From NCBI RefSeq assembly GCF_022023855.1, contig NZ_CP059450.1, positions 1,128,001 through 1,192,000 on the forward strand: a stretch of 64,000 bases of DNA, in the 5' to 3' direction. Numbering within the stretch: the stretch's first letter is position 1; the number at the start of each line of letters is the position of its first letter. Positions 7,702 through 16,469 of this stretch are shown here, in pieces. Both the position numbers and the translations under genes were made by a program. Source of the stretch: Azospirillum brasilense. GTDB taxonomy: Bacteria > Pseudomonadota > Alphaproteobacteria > Azospirillales > Azospirillaceae. The notes below the pieces were generated by a model. That model had not been told where the DNA came from. It ran no database searches and saw only the letters and a list, made by a program, of their open reading frames with translations.

Positions 7702-10289
7702 ACCACCTCCAGCAGGCTGTCCGCCGGCGGCGTGGGACGGCGACGAGCCGCAGGCTTGGCCAAGGGGGTCGCCTTCGGCTTCGCCGGAGCGGCCTCAGTC
7801 TCCATAAGGTCGAAGAGGGACGGCATGGACACCTCCCGCTCCATGGCCTGGAGGTACTTCACGCCATCGAGGAAATAGCCGGTGTGCAGCTCCGACGCCC
7901 GGCCCCGGCGCTTCAGCCTCAGCGCGCGATAGGGCACCGTCATCAGCCCGCCGAAGGGGTCGAACACCTCGTCGCCGGGGTTGCTGTAGCGCTCGATCAG
8001 CCGGTCCACGATGTCGAACTGGAGCGGGCAGACGTGCATCTCCAGCCCGCGCTTGGACTGCTCGCCGTTCAGTGTCAGCATGCGGTTCACGTCGTGCCAG
8101 ATGCTGTCGGACCAGCTTCCCGGCGCGAGGCTCATGAAGCTGCTGGGCAGCGCGCCGCGCGCCGCCAGGGCCTCGCCAATCCGGACGTGGGCCTCGAAGT
8201 CGTAGATGGTCTGCAGGCTCTGCTCGGTGAAGAGCTTCGCCAGGGCATCCGGACCGAGCTTGGACAGCTCATCGACGCTCAGCAGGCGGTTGCCGCTGGA
8301 ACGCCAGAAAGCGTGCGCGTCGACCTGCCAGCGGGCGAGGCTGTAGTCCTCGGGAGACTTGGGAACGCGCACGTCGGCGTAGCCCTTGGACCGATCGCTC
8401 TGAGGCTTGCGGAAGATCAGAACGTATTCGGGGCACCCCTGCCCCATCTTGGTCCCGTCCTTGCGCAGCTCCTTGTAGGTCAGGCGGTTGGTCTGGTTGT
8501 TCTCCCGAACCACGTCGGTCAGGATGATGTGCATCCCCATGTACTCGAAGCCATGGCGCATGTAGTGGAAGATCGCCTCGGCATGGAACGGCGACACGGT
8601 GGGGTAGCCCTTGCCCGTGACATTGCCGAAGACGATCCGGTCCTTGACGTGGATGCAGGCTAGCCGGCCCGGCTGCAGGACGCGCAGCAGCTCCGGGGTC
8701 AGGTGGTCCATCTGCTCCCAGAAATGGTGGTTGTCGTCCGTGTGACCGAAGTCGTTGTAGCTGGCCGTGTATTCGTAGTGGTTGCTGAAGGGGACGGATG
8801 TCACGATCAGACCGACGCTGTCGGTCGCCATGCGCCGGGCCTCGTCCACGCAGTCGTTGTTGGCAACGGTCCAGCCCTGGCCGGACACCTCCAGCCGCTC
8901 GACGCCGATGGAGCGCGTCAGTGCCTCGACCATGGACAGGCTGTTCAGCCCATGCTTCTTGATGATCTCGCTCATCTGGTCCGCCAATTCGTTGTGGCGC
9001 GCCCATTTGGCCTGGAGGTCCCGGACGATCTCGCGCTCCGTCTCGGTGTGGATGATGTCGATCTCCACGGTGCGGGGCTGGAGAAAGCGGTGCAGCCGGT
9101 GGACGGCCTGGATGAAGTCGTTGAACTTGTGGGAGACGCCGGCGAAGACGGCCCATGCGCAGTGGCGCTGGAAGTTGCAGCCGCTGCCGGCGATGACGGG
9201 CTTGGTGGAGAGCCGGGCGATCCGGCCCTCGCTGAAGTCGATGATGGCGGCCTCGCGCTCGTCGAGATCCTGCGTTCCCCAGACGGAGACGACGCCGGGC
9301 ACCGCCGTGGCGATGGCGTGCCGCTCGGCCTCAAGGTCGTGCCAGATCACCACATGATCGGCGGGACGCGCCTCGATCAGCTCGCGCAGCTTGGCGATGC
9401 GGGCCGGCAGGGAGTCCCGCCGCTCCTTCGCCTCGCTGGCCAGCCCGACGGCGCCGGCCCGGAACAGGATGCCCTGCCCGTCCCGCTCGCAGCCGGCGGC
9501 GGCGATGTCGCTGGGCACCTCGTGCCACCGCACCACCAGCTCGGGCAGGTCGTAGCCTTCGTCGCTGAAGCCCAGGTCCGACGGCCGCTGCAGGAAGATC
9601 GCCCAGCTGTGCAGCCACGCCCAGAACTCCTGCTCCTTGTGCGGGAACAGAGTCAGGTCGTTGGCCTGCTCGCTGTTGCGCTGAAACCAGCGCGTCAGGG
9701 CCTGACCGGTGTCCATGATGCCGAGGAAGCCGGCATAGTGGATCAGCTCCTTGTACCGGTTGGGCGACGGGGTGGCCGTCGCCACGAACCGGAACCGCAC
9801 CCGGTCGAACAGGGTCAGGAAGGTCTGGTAGGTCTTCGAGCCGAAGGAGCGCAGCACGCTCGCCTCGTCCAGGCTCGCCGCGGTGAACTCGTTTGGGTCG
9901 AGCTTGCCGTCGCGGACCGTCTCGTAATTCGTGATGTAGAGGCCTTCGGCGCCCGCCTCGTCGATGGAGCGGATGAACCGCATGTCGATGCCCAGCATGC
10001 GGGCGTCGCGCATGAATTCCTGCCGGACACCCAACGGCGCGACGATCAGCCCGCGTCCGCCGGCGCGCGCCAGGATCAGGCGCAGCACTTCCAGCTGCAT
10101 GACCGACTTGCCCAGGCCGAACTTGGCGAAGATGGCCCGGCGGCCACCCTGGACGGCCCACCGGACGATCGCGCACTGGTGCGGCTTCAGCAGCGGGTTG
10201 ATTTCGGAATCGTCCACGGTGAAGCCCATGGCGATGGCCGTCTTGATCTTGCGCTCCAGGAAGGAGCGGTAGGCGTCGGGGACCATCAT
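7698..10289 (-). CDS. SF2 helicase fused to an N4/N6-type DNA methyltransferase
   Basis: 863 aa. The N-terminal helicase has a Q-like LLKPHQCAIVRWAV, Walker A-like KFGLGKS (about 56-62), an atypical Walker B DEAS (about 142-145), the TATPSPNRY motif III, and a C-terminal lobe ending in QAVHRLHRF in place of QxxGRxxR. The C-terminal half is a beta-type methyltransferase with order IV then I. The catalytic position reads TSVPFSNHYEY instead of TSPPY, and motif I reads FDPFGGLMTVPY. This fusion is known from phages and mobile elements. The altered catalytic motif leaves base specificity, or even activity, uncertain. It overlaps the helicase upstream by 4 bp. Confidence 0.75.
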   Translation of the reverse strand: MMVPDAYRSFLERKIKTAIAMGFTVDDSEINPLLKPHQCAIVRWAVQGGRRAIFAKFGLGKSVMQLEVLRLILARAGGRGLIVAPLGVRQEFMRDARMLGIDMRFIRSIDEAGAEGLYITNYETVRDGKLDPNEFTAASLDEASVLRSFGSKTYQTFLTLFDRVRFRFVATATPSPNRYKELIHYAGFLGIMDTGQALTRWFQRNSEQANDLTLFPHKEQEFWAWLHSWAIFLQRPSDLGFSDEGYDLPELVVRWHEVPSDIAAAGCERDGQGILFRAGAVGLASEAKERRDSLPARIAKLRELIEARPADHVVIWHDLEAERHAIATAVPGVVSVWGTQDLDEREAAIIDFSEGRIARLSTKPVIAGSGCNFQRHCAWAVFAGVSHKFNDFIQAVHRLHRFLQPRTVEIDIIHTETEREIVRDLQAKWARHNELADQMSEIIKKHGLNSLSMVEALTRSIGVERLEVSGQGWTVANNDCVDEARRMATDSVGLIVTSVPFSNHYEYTASYNDFGHTDDNHHFWEQMDHLTPELLRVLQPGRLACIHVKDRIVFGNVTGKGYPTVSPFHAEAIFHYMRHGFEYMGMHIILTDVVRENNQTNRLTYKELRKDGTKMGQGCPEYVLIFRKPQSDRSKGYADVRVPKSPEDYSLARWQVDAHAFWRSSGNRLLSVDELSKLGPDALAKLFTEQSLQTIYDFEAHVRIGEALAARGALPSSFMSLAPGSWSDSIWHDVNRMLTLNGEQSKRGLEMHVCPLQFDIVDRLIERYSNPGDEVFDPFGGLMTVPYRALRLKRRGRASELHTGYFLDGVKYLQAMEREVSMPSLFDLMETEAAPAKPKATPLAKPAARRRPTPPADSLLEVV

Positions 10290-11656
10290 GCCCGCCTCCG
10301 TTCATTCAGCCGTTCGCGCATGCGACGGGTCGCGTGATGCACCCACCCCGGATTGAAGCCCCTCACCAACGCGATGCGGCGAAGGTCCATCTCGCTGGTG
10401 GCAATGCGTTCCAAGTCCGCCACCGGCATGTTGCGGATCATGCTGTCGGCCAAGGTGGACAGCAGCGGCACGGCCGGCCGGTCCCAATAGCGGAACTCGT
10501 GCCGGCAGCTCGGGCAGAACGGGCCGGGGGCGAAACGGCGGTGGCACTTCGGGCATCGGATCGTGCGGTGGACCTGCGGGACCAGCCCGCTTTCCAGCGT
10601 CCACACCCGGTCGGCCTCCGGTAGGCCGTGGAGTTCGACGTTGCCGGAAAGATCAAGGATGCAGGAGCGGATCTTTCCATGGCAGACGCGCAAAACGCGG
10701 CCCACCTGCTGGATGAAGAGAAGAACACTCTTGGTTGGGCGCAGTAAAATAGCACCCGAGACAACTGGTAGGTCCGTCCCTTCACTTATAAGCTGGCATG
10801 AAGTCAGGACTTGATAGTATCCAGAGGCCAACCCACGGATCGCCGCATCGCGATCATCATCCGACATTTCTCCATCGACGGAAGTTGCTCGCCAGCCTCC
10901 AGCGCTGAACAGTTCCGCCACTCGACGGGCGTGCGCGACCGACACGCAGAAGGCGATGGTCGGCTCACCCGGCATCCGGGCGGCGTAGGCGTTCATTGCC
11001 ATGCGCGTAATTTTGTCGTTGTTCATGAGGCGGTCGAGGTCCGCAGCGGCGAAGTCGCCACGGCTTATCGCCACGCCAGACGTGTCCGGATTCCAGGGCG
11101 CCCAGACTTCCGCTGGGCAGAGCCAGCCCGCATCCGTCAACTCCGCAACGGACGGGCCTCGCACCACTTCGTCAAAAAGAGCGCCAAGAGGTTTTCCGTC
11201 GCCTCGGTAAGGCGTGGCTGTGACCCCAACGCGCTTGGCATTCACCATCTCCTCCAGCAGGGCCTGCCAGCCGGGCGCCACCGTGTGGTGGGCCTCGTCG
11301 ATGACGACGAGCCTGATCGTGCGCAACCAGCCGGCCAGCCGCTTCTTGCGGGCCTTTAGCGTGTCGATTGAGCAGACGTGGACCAGCGCCAGCGGATCGG
11401 GATCATGGTCGGGGTCAACCACAGACGCCTTGATGCCCACCTTGGCGAGCGCACGAACGGATTGATGCAGCAGCTCGCGCCGATGGACGAGGAAGACGAC
11501 AGGCCATCCGTGGTCAACAACCACACGGATCACGCCGGCAGAGATGGTCAGCGTCTTTCCGCCAGCCGTGGCGAGGTGGTAGAGCACGCCGCGGACACCG
11601 CGCTCGATCAGGGCCAGTATTTCGGCCGCATTCTGGGCTTGGTAGGGGCGCAGCAT
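10286..11656 (-). CDS. DEAD/DEAH-box helicase with zinc ribbon
   Basis: 456 aa. Motifs in order: Q-like LRPYQAQNAAEI, Walker A ATAGGKT (about 28-34), DEAH (in VVIDEAHH, about 109-112), motif III VTATPYR, motif V SEGTDLP, and motif VI QQVGRVLR. A C-terminal zinc ribbon CPKC…CPSC follows. This is the SSL2/UvsW-like replication or repair helicase type common in phages. The start MLRPYQ at 11656 shares one base with the preceding stop. It most likely unwinds recombination or replication intermediates. Confidence 0.8.
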   Translation of the reverse strand: MLRPYQAQNAAEILALIERGVRGVLYHLATAGGKTLTISAGVIRVVVDHGWPVVFLVHRRELLHQSVRALAKVGIKASVVDPDHDPDPLALVHVCSIDTLKARKKRLAGWLRTIRLVVIDEAHHTVAPGWQALLEEMVNAKRVGVTATPYRGDGKPLGALFDEVVRGPSVAELTDAGWLCPAEVWAPWNPDTSGVAISRGDFAAADLDRLMNNDKITRMAMNAYAARMPGEPTIAFCVSVAHARRVAELFSAGGWRATSVDGEMSDDDRDAAIRGLASGYYQVLTSCQLISEGTDLPVVSGAILLRPTKSVLLFIQQVGRVLRVCHGKIRSCILDLSGNVELHGLPEADRVWTLESGLVPQVHRTIRCPKCHRRFAPGPFCPSCRHEFRYWDRPAVPLLSTLADSMIRNMPVADLERIATSEMDLRRIALVRGFNPGWVHHATRRMRERLNERRRA

Positions 11657-12321
11657 CAGGAGCGCCCTCCCGCCAGATTGTCGAGAACCGTTGTCGCGGT
11701 CTCGCCGGATAGGATTCTCCTGGAAATTGCTCCCTTGGCACACCCAAGGCGTTGCTCCCAGGCAGAGACAAGCAGGCGATCTCCACGCCATTCGATCCAG
11801 CGGCACCGGCTGGTGTTGCGCGCCTGTTCAGCCTGAGTGATCCAGCGACAATTCTCTGGTGTGTAGTCGCCATTGCTGTCGCGACGGTCAATGGTCAGGT
11901 TTTCGGCGTACCCGTTGGCCTCAGCCCAAGCAAAGAAGATTGCCGGGTCGGAAAGCCACTCAGTACAAACCTTGATCCCGCGACCACCGTACAGCGCATA
12001 ATCCACGTTCTTTGGATTTCCACAGCGCTGCTTCATGTGCATGTAGATGCGCTCCAGACGCGTCTTGCTGCGACCATGGGTGACTTTGGCTTGCTGGGCC
12101 TTCTTGATGGTCTGATAGCCACGCTCACGCGCGCGATCCGACTTCAGGCATCCGCAGCTCTTCGTGTTCCCCCTGGTCAGAGCGCTACCCACAACGACGG
12201 TCTTGGCGCCGCAGTCGCATTGGCATAGCCACCGGCTGGACCGATTGTGGTCGATGCAGACGAACGACACTGCGACGAGGCGCCCGAAACGCTGACCGGC
12301 GAGGTTTCGACGGAATGTCAT
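11656..12321 (-). CDS. HNH/homing-type endonuclease with N-terminal zinc ribbon
   Basis: 221 aa starting at MTFRRNLAGQRFGRL. The N-terminal part has a CQCDCG…SCGC cysteine cluster. The middle contains MKQRCGNPKNVDYALYGGRGIKVC and LTIDRRDSNGDYTPENCRW, the signature of a widespread phage HNH homing-like family. The C-terminal part probably binds DNA (HTH-like SAWEQRLGCAKGAISRRI). By eye, its base composition is lower in GC than its neighbours, and it sits in the middle of a replication operon, so it is probably a mobile intruder that kept the operon's overlaps. Confidence 0.7.
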   Translation of the reverse strand: MTFRRNLAGQRFGRLVAVSFVCIDHNRSSRWLCQCDCGAKTVVVGSALTRGNTKSCGCLKSDRARERGYQTIKKAQQAKVTHGRSKTRLERIYMHMKQRCGNPKNVDYALYGGRGIKVCTEWLSDPAIFFAWAEANGYAENLTIDRRDSNGDYTPENCRWITQAEQARNTSRCRWIEWRGDRLLVSAWEQRLGCAKGAISRRILSGETATTVLDNLAGGRS

Positions 12322-12584
12322 GCGCCCCTCCGTTGGCCGGGCCGGGGCTTGCTGTCGCGCGAGAACCAGAAGATCGGGTGCGTCACGGCGTCCGCCGGCA
12401 CAGCAGCCTGACCGAGGCGCTCCACCTCCAGCGCCCATACCTTGTGCTTGCGCGGCTGGCGCGCCTTCACCTCACGGCTGGTCAGCACCAGATAGGCGCG
12501 GCGGGACTTCGGCCCCTGCGGGACGATGTACGAGCCGGGCAGCGGCTGGACGTCGGAATGGTAGGTGATGCGGGGGAGCTTCAT
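12318..12584 (-). CDS. Hypothetical protein, 88 aa
   Basis: It begins with MKLPRITYHSDVQPLPGSY and contains RRAYLVLTSREVKARQPRKHKVWALEVERL, a beta-rich pattern. Small proteins of this look often sit beside RusA-like genes in alphaproteobacterial prophages, but no function is known to me. It overlaps both neighbours by 4 bp. Confidence 0.6.
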   Translation of the reverse strand: MKLPRITYHSDVQPLPGSYIVPQGPKSRRAYLVLTSREVKARQPRKHKVWALEVERLGQAAVPADAVTHPIFWFSRDSKPRPGQRRGA

Positions 12585-13039
12585 GCCGCACCTGCCAGCA
12601 TCAGCGTCGCCTTGTAGACGGCGACCTCTACCCGCGGGCGGGCCGGATCGACGAACCCCTCTTCGTGCTTCAGCCGAATCTGGCGGTCGTTGACGATCAG
12701 CCGCTTCTCGACGCGGGCCTTACGCTCCTTGCCCTTTCCGATCCAGGTCGTGCGGTTCTGCAGGGCATCGTAGACGAGGCTCCCGTCCAGATCGGGCCGG
12801 CGGCTGGCGTAGAAGATGCGCAGGGAGACGCCCACGTCCCCGCCGTAGGGTTTTTCCAACTTCGGGACGTGCAGGCCGGCGGTCGATTCGAAGGCAAGCG
12901 CCTTATCACCCTTGCGCAGGGCCGCGCGCCCGCCGAACTGAACGATCTCACGGCTATTCCCCTTGGCGGCCGGTTCGCCGGGGACGACGAACCGGGCCAA
13001 GAGTTCGCCCCAGACCCATTTCTGTTGCGGGACTGCCAT
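12581..13039 (-). CDS. RusA-like Holliday junction resolvase
   Basis: 152 aa. The RusA fold is supported by an opening PGEPAAKGNSR (about 20-30) and the catalytic aspartates in RPDLDGSLVYDAL (D83, D85, D91). A later D118 sits in VNDRQIRLKH, in the positions expected for the RusA D/D/D triad. The enzyme would resolve four-way junctions made during element recombination. It lies four bases after the upstream gene. Confidence 0.75.
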   Translation of the reverse strand: MAVPQQKWVWGELLARFVVPGEPAAKGNSREIVQFGGRAALRKGDKALAFESTAGLHVPKLEKPYGGDVGVSLRIFYASRRPDLDGSLVYDALQNRTTWIGKGKERKARVEKRLIVNDRQIRLKHEEGFVDPARPRVEVAVYKATLMLAGAA

Positions 13040-13043
13040 CGGA

Positions 13044-14675
13044 TCAGACCGCCGCGAACATGTTGGTGGAGATGGCCGGGTGGGAGAGCGGCGGCGACAG
13101 CAGTCTGCCCAGCGCCAGCGTGGAGCAAGCGTTGACCAGCTCGGCGCGCGGCACCTCGGCCAGCCGACCGCTGAAGTGCTCGTTGATCTTGTCGGCCCAG
13201 ACCTTGCCGGAGTTCTGGCCCGGCGCGTCGATCAGCGGCTGACGCTCCTTCAGGTCGTACATGACCCACTGGCCGATCTCGTCTTCCTGCACGCCGACGC
13301 GCCCCTGCTCGGGGTCCCAGGCTTCCGGCTCGACGGTGGCGATGACCTCCGCCTGCCCGGCTTGATCGTCGCCCTGCTGGTCGGCCTCGCCCGGTTCATC
13401 GGCCGGATCGGCGCCGCCGTTCTCCGCATCGACCGCGCCCTGCTCATCGGTGTTCGGCTCGGCGCCGCTCGCCTCGCCCTGCCCTTTGATGTCCGGGGCG
13501 ATCCCGGTCACCTCGCTGCCAGTCTGCTCCTCCACCGGAACCTTCGCCGCCGGGCGCTCGTGCTTCGGCTCGGCCCCGGTCTGCTGGTCGCGGTAGCCGG
13601 CCTCGATCTTCGCCTTCGGCTCGCCGCGACGCCCCTTGGTCAGCACCTCCAGCGGCGTGCCCGCGGTGGCGCCGTCGTAGCCGAAGAAGTAGGCCTCGAT
13701 GCGCTGCTGCTTCGCGCTGCCGGTGAACTTGACCTTCTCGTTGGTCGGGGTGGCGGGCGCCTGCTCCTCGGCATCCGGCGCGAACTTGCCCTCGAACACC
13801 ACGCCGAAGTTGCCCTCCGGATCGGCAAGGCAGGGGTGCACCACGTCACGGATCTGCGCCGGAGACAGCATCTCGTCCGCGGCGGCCTGCGCGGCGTTGA
13901 GCGCATCGGCGCAGCGGGCGACCAGCTCGGCGTCTGCGTGGCGGAAGACGACAATGCCGCCCTCGTCCTGGCACATCAGCGGGTGACCGCCGGTCTCCCT
14001 GATCTCGCCGACGAAGAACCGGGACGTCCAGGCGGCACCCGCGACCCGGCCGCGCTCCCACAGCGCGTGTTCCGGCGTCTCGGCGTCGTGCGGGTTGGCG
14101 TCGGGACCGTGGCCCTGCTTGCCGGCCGTCTTGCCATTGTTGAAGGCGTAGCCGGCGCCTTCGGGCATGTCCTCCGCGGCGACCAGCGGCGGCGGGTCTT
14201 CCGAAGCCGGCTCGTCGTCGGGCACTTGGGGCGGAGCTTCGGCGTCGGGCGCGTCGGACGAATGGGTGTCTTCGCCGTCGTCGATCTCGGGCGGCGGGGC
14301 CGGCGGTTCGACCTTGGCGAGGTTGTCGCTGGCCTGCTGCAGGGCCTTCTTCACCGCCGGCTTGATGCTGGTGGTGAAGCCGAACAGGTCGAGCTTCACC
14401 ACATCGCCCAGCAGCGCGTGCATGGCGACGTGGAGCTTCTTGATGCGCTTCTGCCGCTGGGCATCATCGTCCAGGTGACGGATGCCGTGGCAGAGCCGGA
14501 AGATATCGAAGTCGATGCCGGTGGCCTTGATCTGGCCCTTGGCTTCCTTGATCGGCGCGCGGGCGGCTTCCAGGGCCTCCTGCGCGTCGACCAGATCGCT
14601 CGACGCTTGTCGGAGCGTGTCGGCGACGTCTTCGTCCGCCATGTTGGTGGGGTTGTCCTTGGCCTTGCGTGCCAT
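13044..14675 (-). CDS. Large hypothetical protein with GapR-like N-terminus and RMF-like segment, 543 aa
   Basis: The start MARKAKDNPTNMADED at 14675 has the best context. Residues 20-90 form a coiled-coil-like helical region (APIKEAKGQIKATGIDFDIFRL…) that resembles the layout of DUF2312/GapR proteins. An acidic, proline-rich linker follows. Around 185-215 the pattern FNNGKTAGKQGHGPDANPH…WERGRVAGAAW resembles ribosome modulation factor. The second half is acidic and low complexity. The similarities are by eye; the function is unknown. Confidence 0.6.
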   Translation of the reverse strand: MARKAKDNPTNMADEDVADTLRQASSDLVDAQEALEAARAPIKEAKGQIKATGIDFDIFRLCHGIRHLDDDAQRQKRIKKLHVAMHALLGDVVKLDLFGFTTSIKPAVKKALQQASDNLAKVEPPAPPPEIDDGEDTHSSDAPDAEAPPQVPDDEPASEDPPPLVAAEDMPEGAGYAFNNGKTAGKQGHGPDANPHDAETPEHALWERGRVAGAAWTSRFFVGEIRETGGHPLMCQDEGGIVVFRHADAELVARCADALNAAQAAADEMLSPAQIRDVVHPCLADPEGNFGVVFEGKFAPDAEEQAPATPTNEKVKFTGSAKQQRIEAYFFGYDGATAGTPLEVLTKGRRGEPKAKIEAGYRDQQTGAEPKHERPAAKVPVEEQTGSEVTGIAPDIKGQGEASGAEPNTDEQGAVDAENGGADPADEPGEADQQGDDQAGQAEVIATVEPEAWDPEQGRVGVQEDEIGQWVMYDLKERQPLIDAPGQNSGKVWADKINEHFSGRLAEVPRAELVNACSTLALGRLLSPPLSHPAISTNMFAAV

Positions 14676-14689
14676 GGGTGGACTCCGGT

Positions 14690-14956
14690 TCAGAGGGTGG
14701 GGGAACCGAGGCGGGCTGCCTGCATGGCCCACGCCTCATCGACGACCTCAGCCGGCCAGAGGCCGTACTGACCGGGCAGAGCGCGCCCGACCGCGGTCGT
14801 CTCCTCGATGATCATCAGTTCGCCCTTCATGCAGGCGATGCGGCGAACGATGCGAACAGGTCGGCCCAGCAGAATCACGACAGCGCCCAGCGGCGCCTGC
14901 ACGGCGATCTGCTGGACGATGGCGGTTGGGGCTGGGGCGAAGGGGATGCGGATCAC
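14690..14956 (-). CDS. Hypothetical protein, 88 aa
   Basis: The sequence is hydrophobic at the start (QQIAVQAPLGAVVILLGRPVRIVRRI) and has no clear motif. It is packed between two genes of the leftward operon with one- to fourteen-base gaps, which supports it as real. Possible small beta-barrel; unknown function. Confidence 0.5.
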   Translation of the reverse strand: MIRIPFAPAPTAIVQQIAVQAPLGAVVILLGRPVRIVRRIACMKGELMIIEETTAVGRALPGQYGLWPAEVVDEAWAMQAARLGSPTL

Positions 14957-14957
14957 G

Positions 14958-15977
14958 TCACCCGACCTTCATTCCGCCACGCCCAAGGCCGGGCGCGGAA
15001 ACGCGAATGTCTTCCAGGTAAGTGTCGGACTTGGTCCGCCCGTAGACGCGGGCATGGTGATGCGCGCACCATGACGAACCCGGCTGATGCGGTTCGGCTT
15101 GGCAGTAGGACCAGCTCTTACCGGGCTGGCCGACCTCGTCGTCGATCCAGCGGCAGCCGTGCGGCTCCTTCGGGTCGAGAGCGGCGGGCTGGGGATGCTG
15201 CTCAACGGGGGTCGACTTCGCGCGGCGCCCGTGCGTGATGCGGCGCTTGTGACCGCCGACGCCGGTGCCCTTCGTGATGCCCAGGCGCTGCGCGCGGCCA
15301 GCCACCACGTTGCGGGTGGTGCCAAGCGCTTCAGCGGCCTCCTCATAGGTCATGCCCTGGTCGATCAGCAGGGCGCGCAGGCGATCCGGGTCGATGTCAG
15401 CGGCGAGGCCTGTCCTCAGCTTGCGCGCCGGTCCCGCAGGAACCCGTTCGCGGCGAACACGCGGGGGACGAGCGGGCACGGCTGCGACAGCCGGTCCAGC
15501 GCCACGTCCGTCCGCGTCCGCGGGCTGAAGCTGTCCAGCGGGCGCGTCGGCGGTGCTTTGATCATGCGGCGCATCCTTCTGCTGGTTGGCCGGCTCGCGG
15601 CCATGGTCACCCTGCGGCGGGCTGCCCAGGGAATCGGTGGGGGCGGGGCGGCTCGATTGGCCTTGCAGATTCACCGGTTTGACCGCACCAACGGCCTCTC
15701 CGACCTCCCGCAGCGGCGGCACTTCATCGAGCCCTTTCCCGACTATGGAAAGAGGCTGCCCCGTCGCTTCTCCAGGCGCGGCTGCTGTTCCGGCATTTTC
15801 GCCGCTGGCGTCACCACCAGCTTTGGGCGCCCCGGACGGCGCCGTCTGTGCCACGGCGAGGGCGCCGCGGATTTCCCACACCGTCGCGCCGAACCATTCG
15901 GCCAAGGTCTTGACCTTTACGCCCTTGTCGGCGTGGTGCTTGATAGTCGCGATCTCGGCGGGAGTGAAGGTCTTCAT
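14958..15977 (-). CDS. GcrA-like cell-cycle regulator paralogue
   Basis: 339 aa starting at MKTFTPAEIATIKHHAD. A first helical DNA-binding-like motif (about 5-35) is followed by a long Pro/Ala/Gln-rich linker. A second motif, LRALLIDQGMTYEEAAEALGTTRNVVAGRAQRLGI, matches the GcrA/SANT-type helix set. The C-terminal cysteine-rich part, GCRWIDDEVGQPGKSWSYC followed by SSWCAHHH, matches the GcrA tail. Host GcrA binds sigma-70 and methylated GANTC sites to drive cell-cycle genes. A phage copy could steer host or element promoters according to methylation; that role is inferred. Confidence 0.65.
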   Translation of the reverse strand: MKTFTPAEIATIKHHADKGVKVKTLAEWFGATVWEIRGALAVAQTAPSGAPKAGGDASGENAGTAAAPGEATGQPLSIVGKGLDEVPPLREVGEAVGAVKPVNLQGQSSRPAPTDSLGSPPQGDHGREPANQQKDAPHDQSTADAPAGQLQPADADGRGAGPAVAAVPARPPRVRRERVPAGPARKLRTGLAADIDPDRLRALLIDQGMTYEEAAEALGTTRNVVAGRAQRLGITKGTGVGGHKRRITHGRRAKSTPVEQHPQPAALDPKEPHGCRWIDDEVGQPGKSWSYCQAEPHQPGSSWCAHHHARVYGRTKSDTYLEDIRVSAPGLGRGGMKVG

Positions 15978-16080
15978 GGGACGCGTCCTTCGGGAAGAAG
16001 GAGGCGGGGTAGCGCTATAGCGCCGGCCCCGCCCAGGTCGCCCGCCCACAGGGAGGAGAAGGGCGGGTAGATGAAGGCTG

Positions 16081-16350
16081 TCAGGTAGCGGTGTTCGCAG
16101 CCCGACGGCCGGAACGCAGTCGCGGGAAGCCGGCCTCAGCGAAGATTTCGCTGAGGCGAAAGCGGGATATGCCGTAGCGCTTGGCGATGTTCGCCGCGGT
16201 TTCCTTCCCGGAAGCCGCAAGCGCATACAAATCAGCCACTCGCACAGCGGTATCGTTCGGCCCAAGGAAGAAGGTGCGGCCCTCTGCGCTGTGCTTTCGG
16301 CGTGCCGGGCGCGGTGATGGTTGAGCGCATTCGGCGTCGGTGGAGGTCAT
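16081..16350 (-). CDS. Helix-turn-helix protein, 89 aa, first gene of the leftward operon
   Basis: The C-terminal half contains VRVADLYALAASGKETAANIAKRYGISRFRLSEIFAEAG, a classic helix-turn-helix (residues 37-75). The N-terminus is basic. It is the promoter-proximal gene of the leftward transcript and starts 42 bases from the nearest operator-like site, so it may act as an early regulator, Cro- or activator-like. The ATG at 16350 was kept because a purine-rich CAGGATCAA precedes it. Confidence 0.65.
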   Translation of the reverse strand: MTSTDAECAQPSPRPARRKHSAEGRTFFLGPNDTAVRVADLYALAASGKETAANIAKRYGISRFRLSEIFAEAGFPRLRSGRRAANTAT

Positions 16351-16391
16351 CGCGTTGATCCTGAGATGGTACCCCTTTAGACGTCCATATT

Positions 16392-16408
16392 GTTTTGCTG
16401 CACCAAAC
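16392..16408. promoter_or_regulatory. Operator-like site O1 (17-bp near-palindrome)
   Basis: GTTTTGCTGCACCAAAC fits the pattern GTTTkGC-N3-nCCAAAC seen also at 16451, 16950 and 16981. It lies between the divergent genes at 16350 and 16516. Confidence 0.55.
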
Positions 16409-16424
16409 TGGTCAATGGGAATCG

Positions 16425-16441
16425 GTTTGGCATAAGCGGAA
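16425..16441. promoter_or_regulatory. Degenerate operator-like site O2
   Basis: GTTTGGCATAAGCGGAA carries a perfect left half-site (GTTTGGC) but a diverged right half. It lies between O1 and O3 in the divergent promoter region. Confidence 0.35.
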
Positions 16442-16450
16442 ATTTCCTAT

Positions 16451-16467
16451 GTTCTGATTTTCCAAAC
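16451..16467. promoter_or_regulatory. Operator-like site O3
   Basis: GTTCTGATTTTCCAAAC keeps the CCAAAC half-site and GTTnTG spacing of the family. It lies 49 bases before the repressor-like start codon. Confidence 0.45.
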
Positions 16468-16469
16468 AA

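Noticed and set aside
8703..10337. Plus-strand frame antisense to the helicase-methyltransferase gene
   Set aside because: It contradicts the strong helicase motifs and the overlapping operon on the minus strand.
12963..14771. Plus-strand frame opposite the 543-aa protein
   Set aside because: Leftward genes are packed with short overlaps here; the frame is an artefact of composition.
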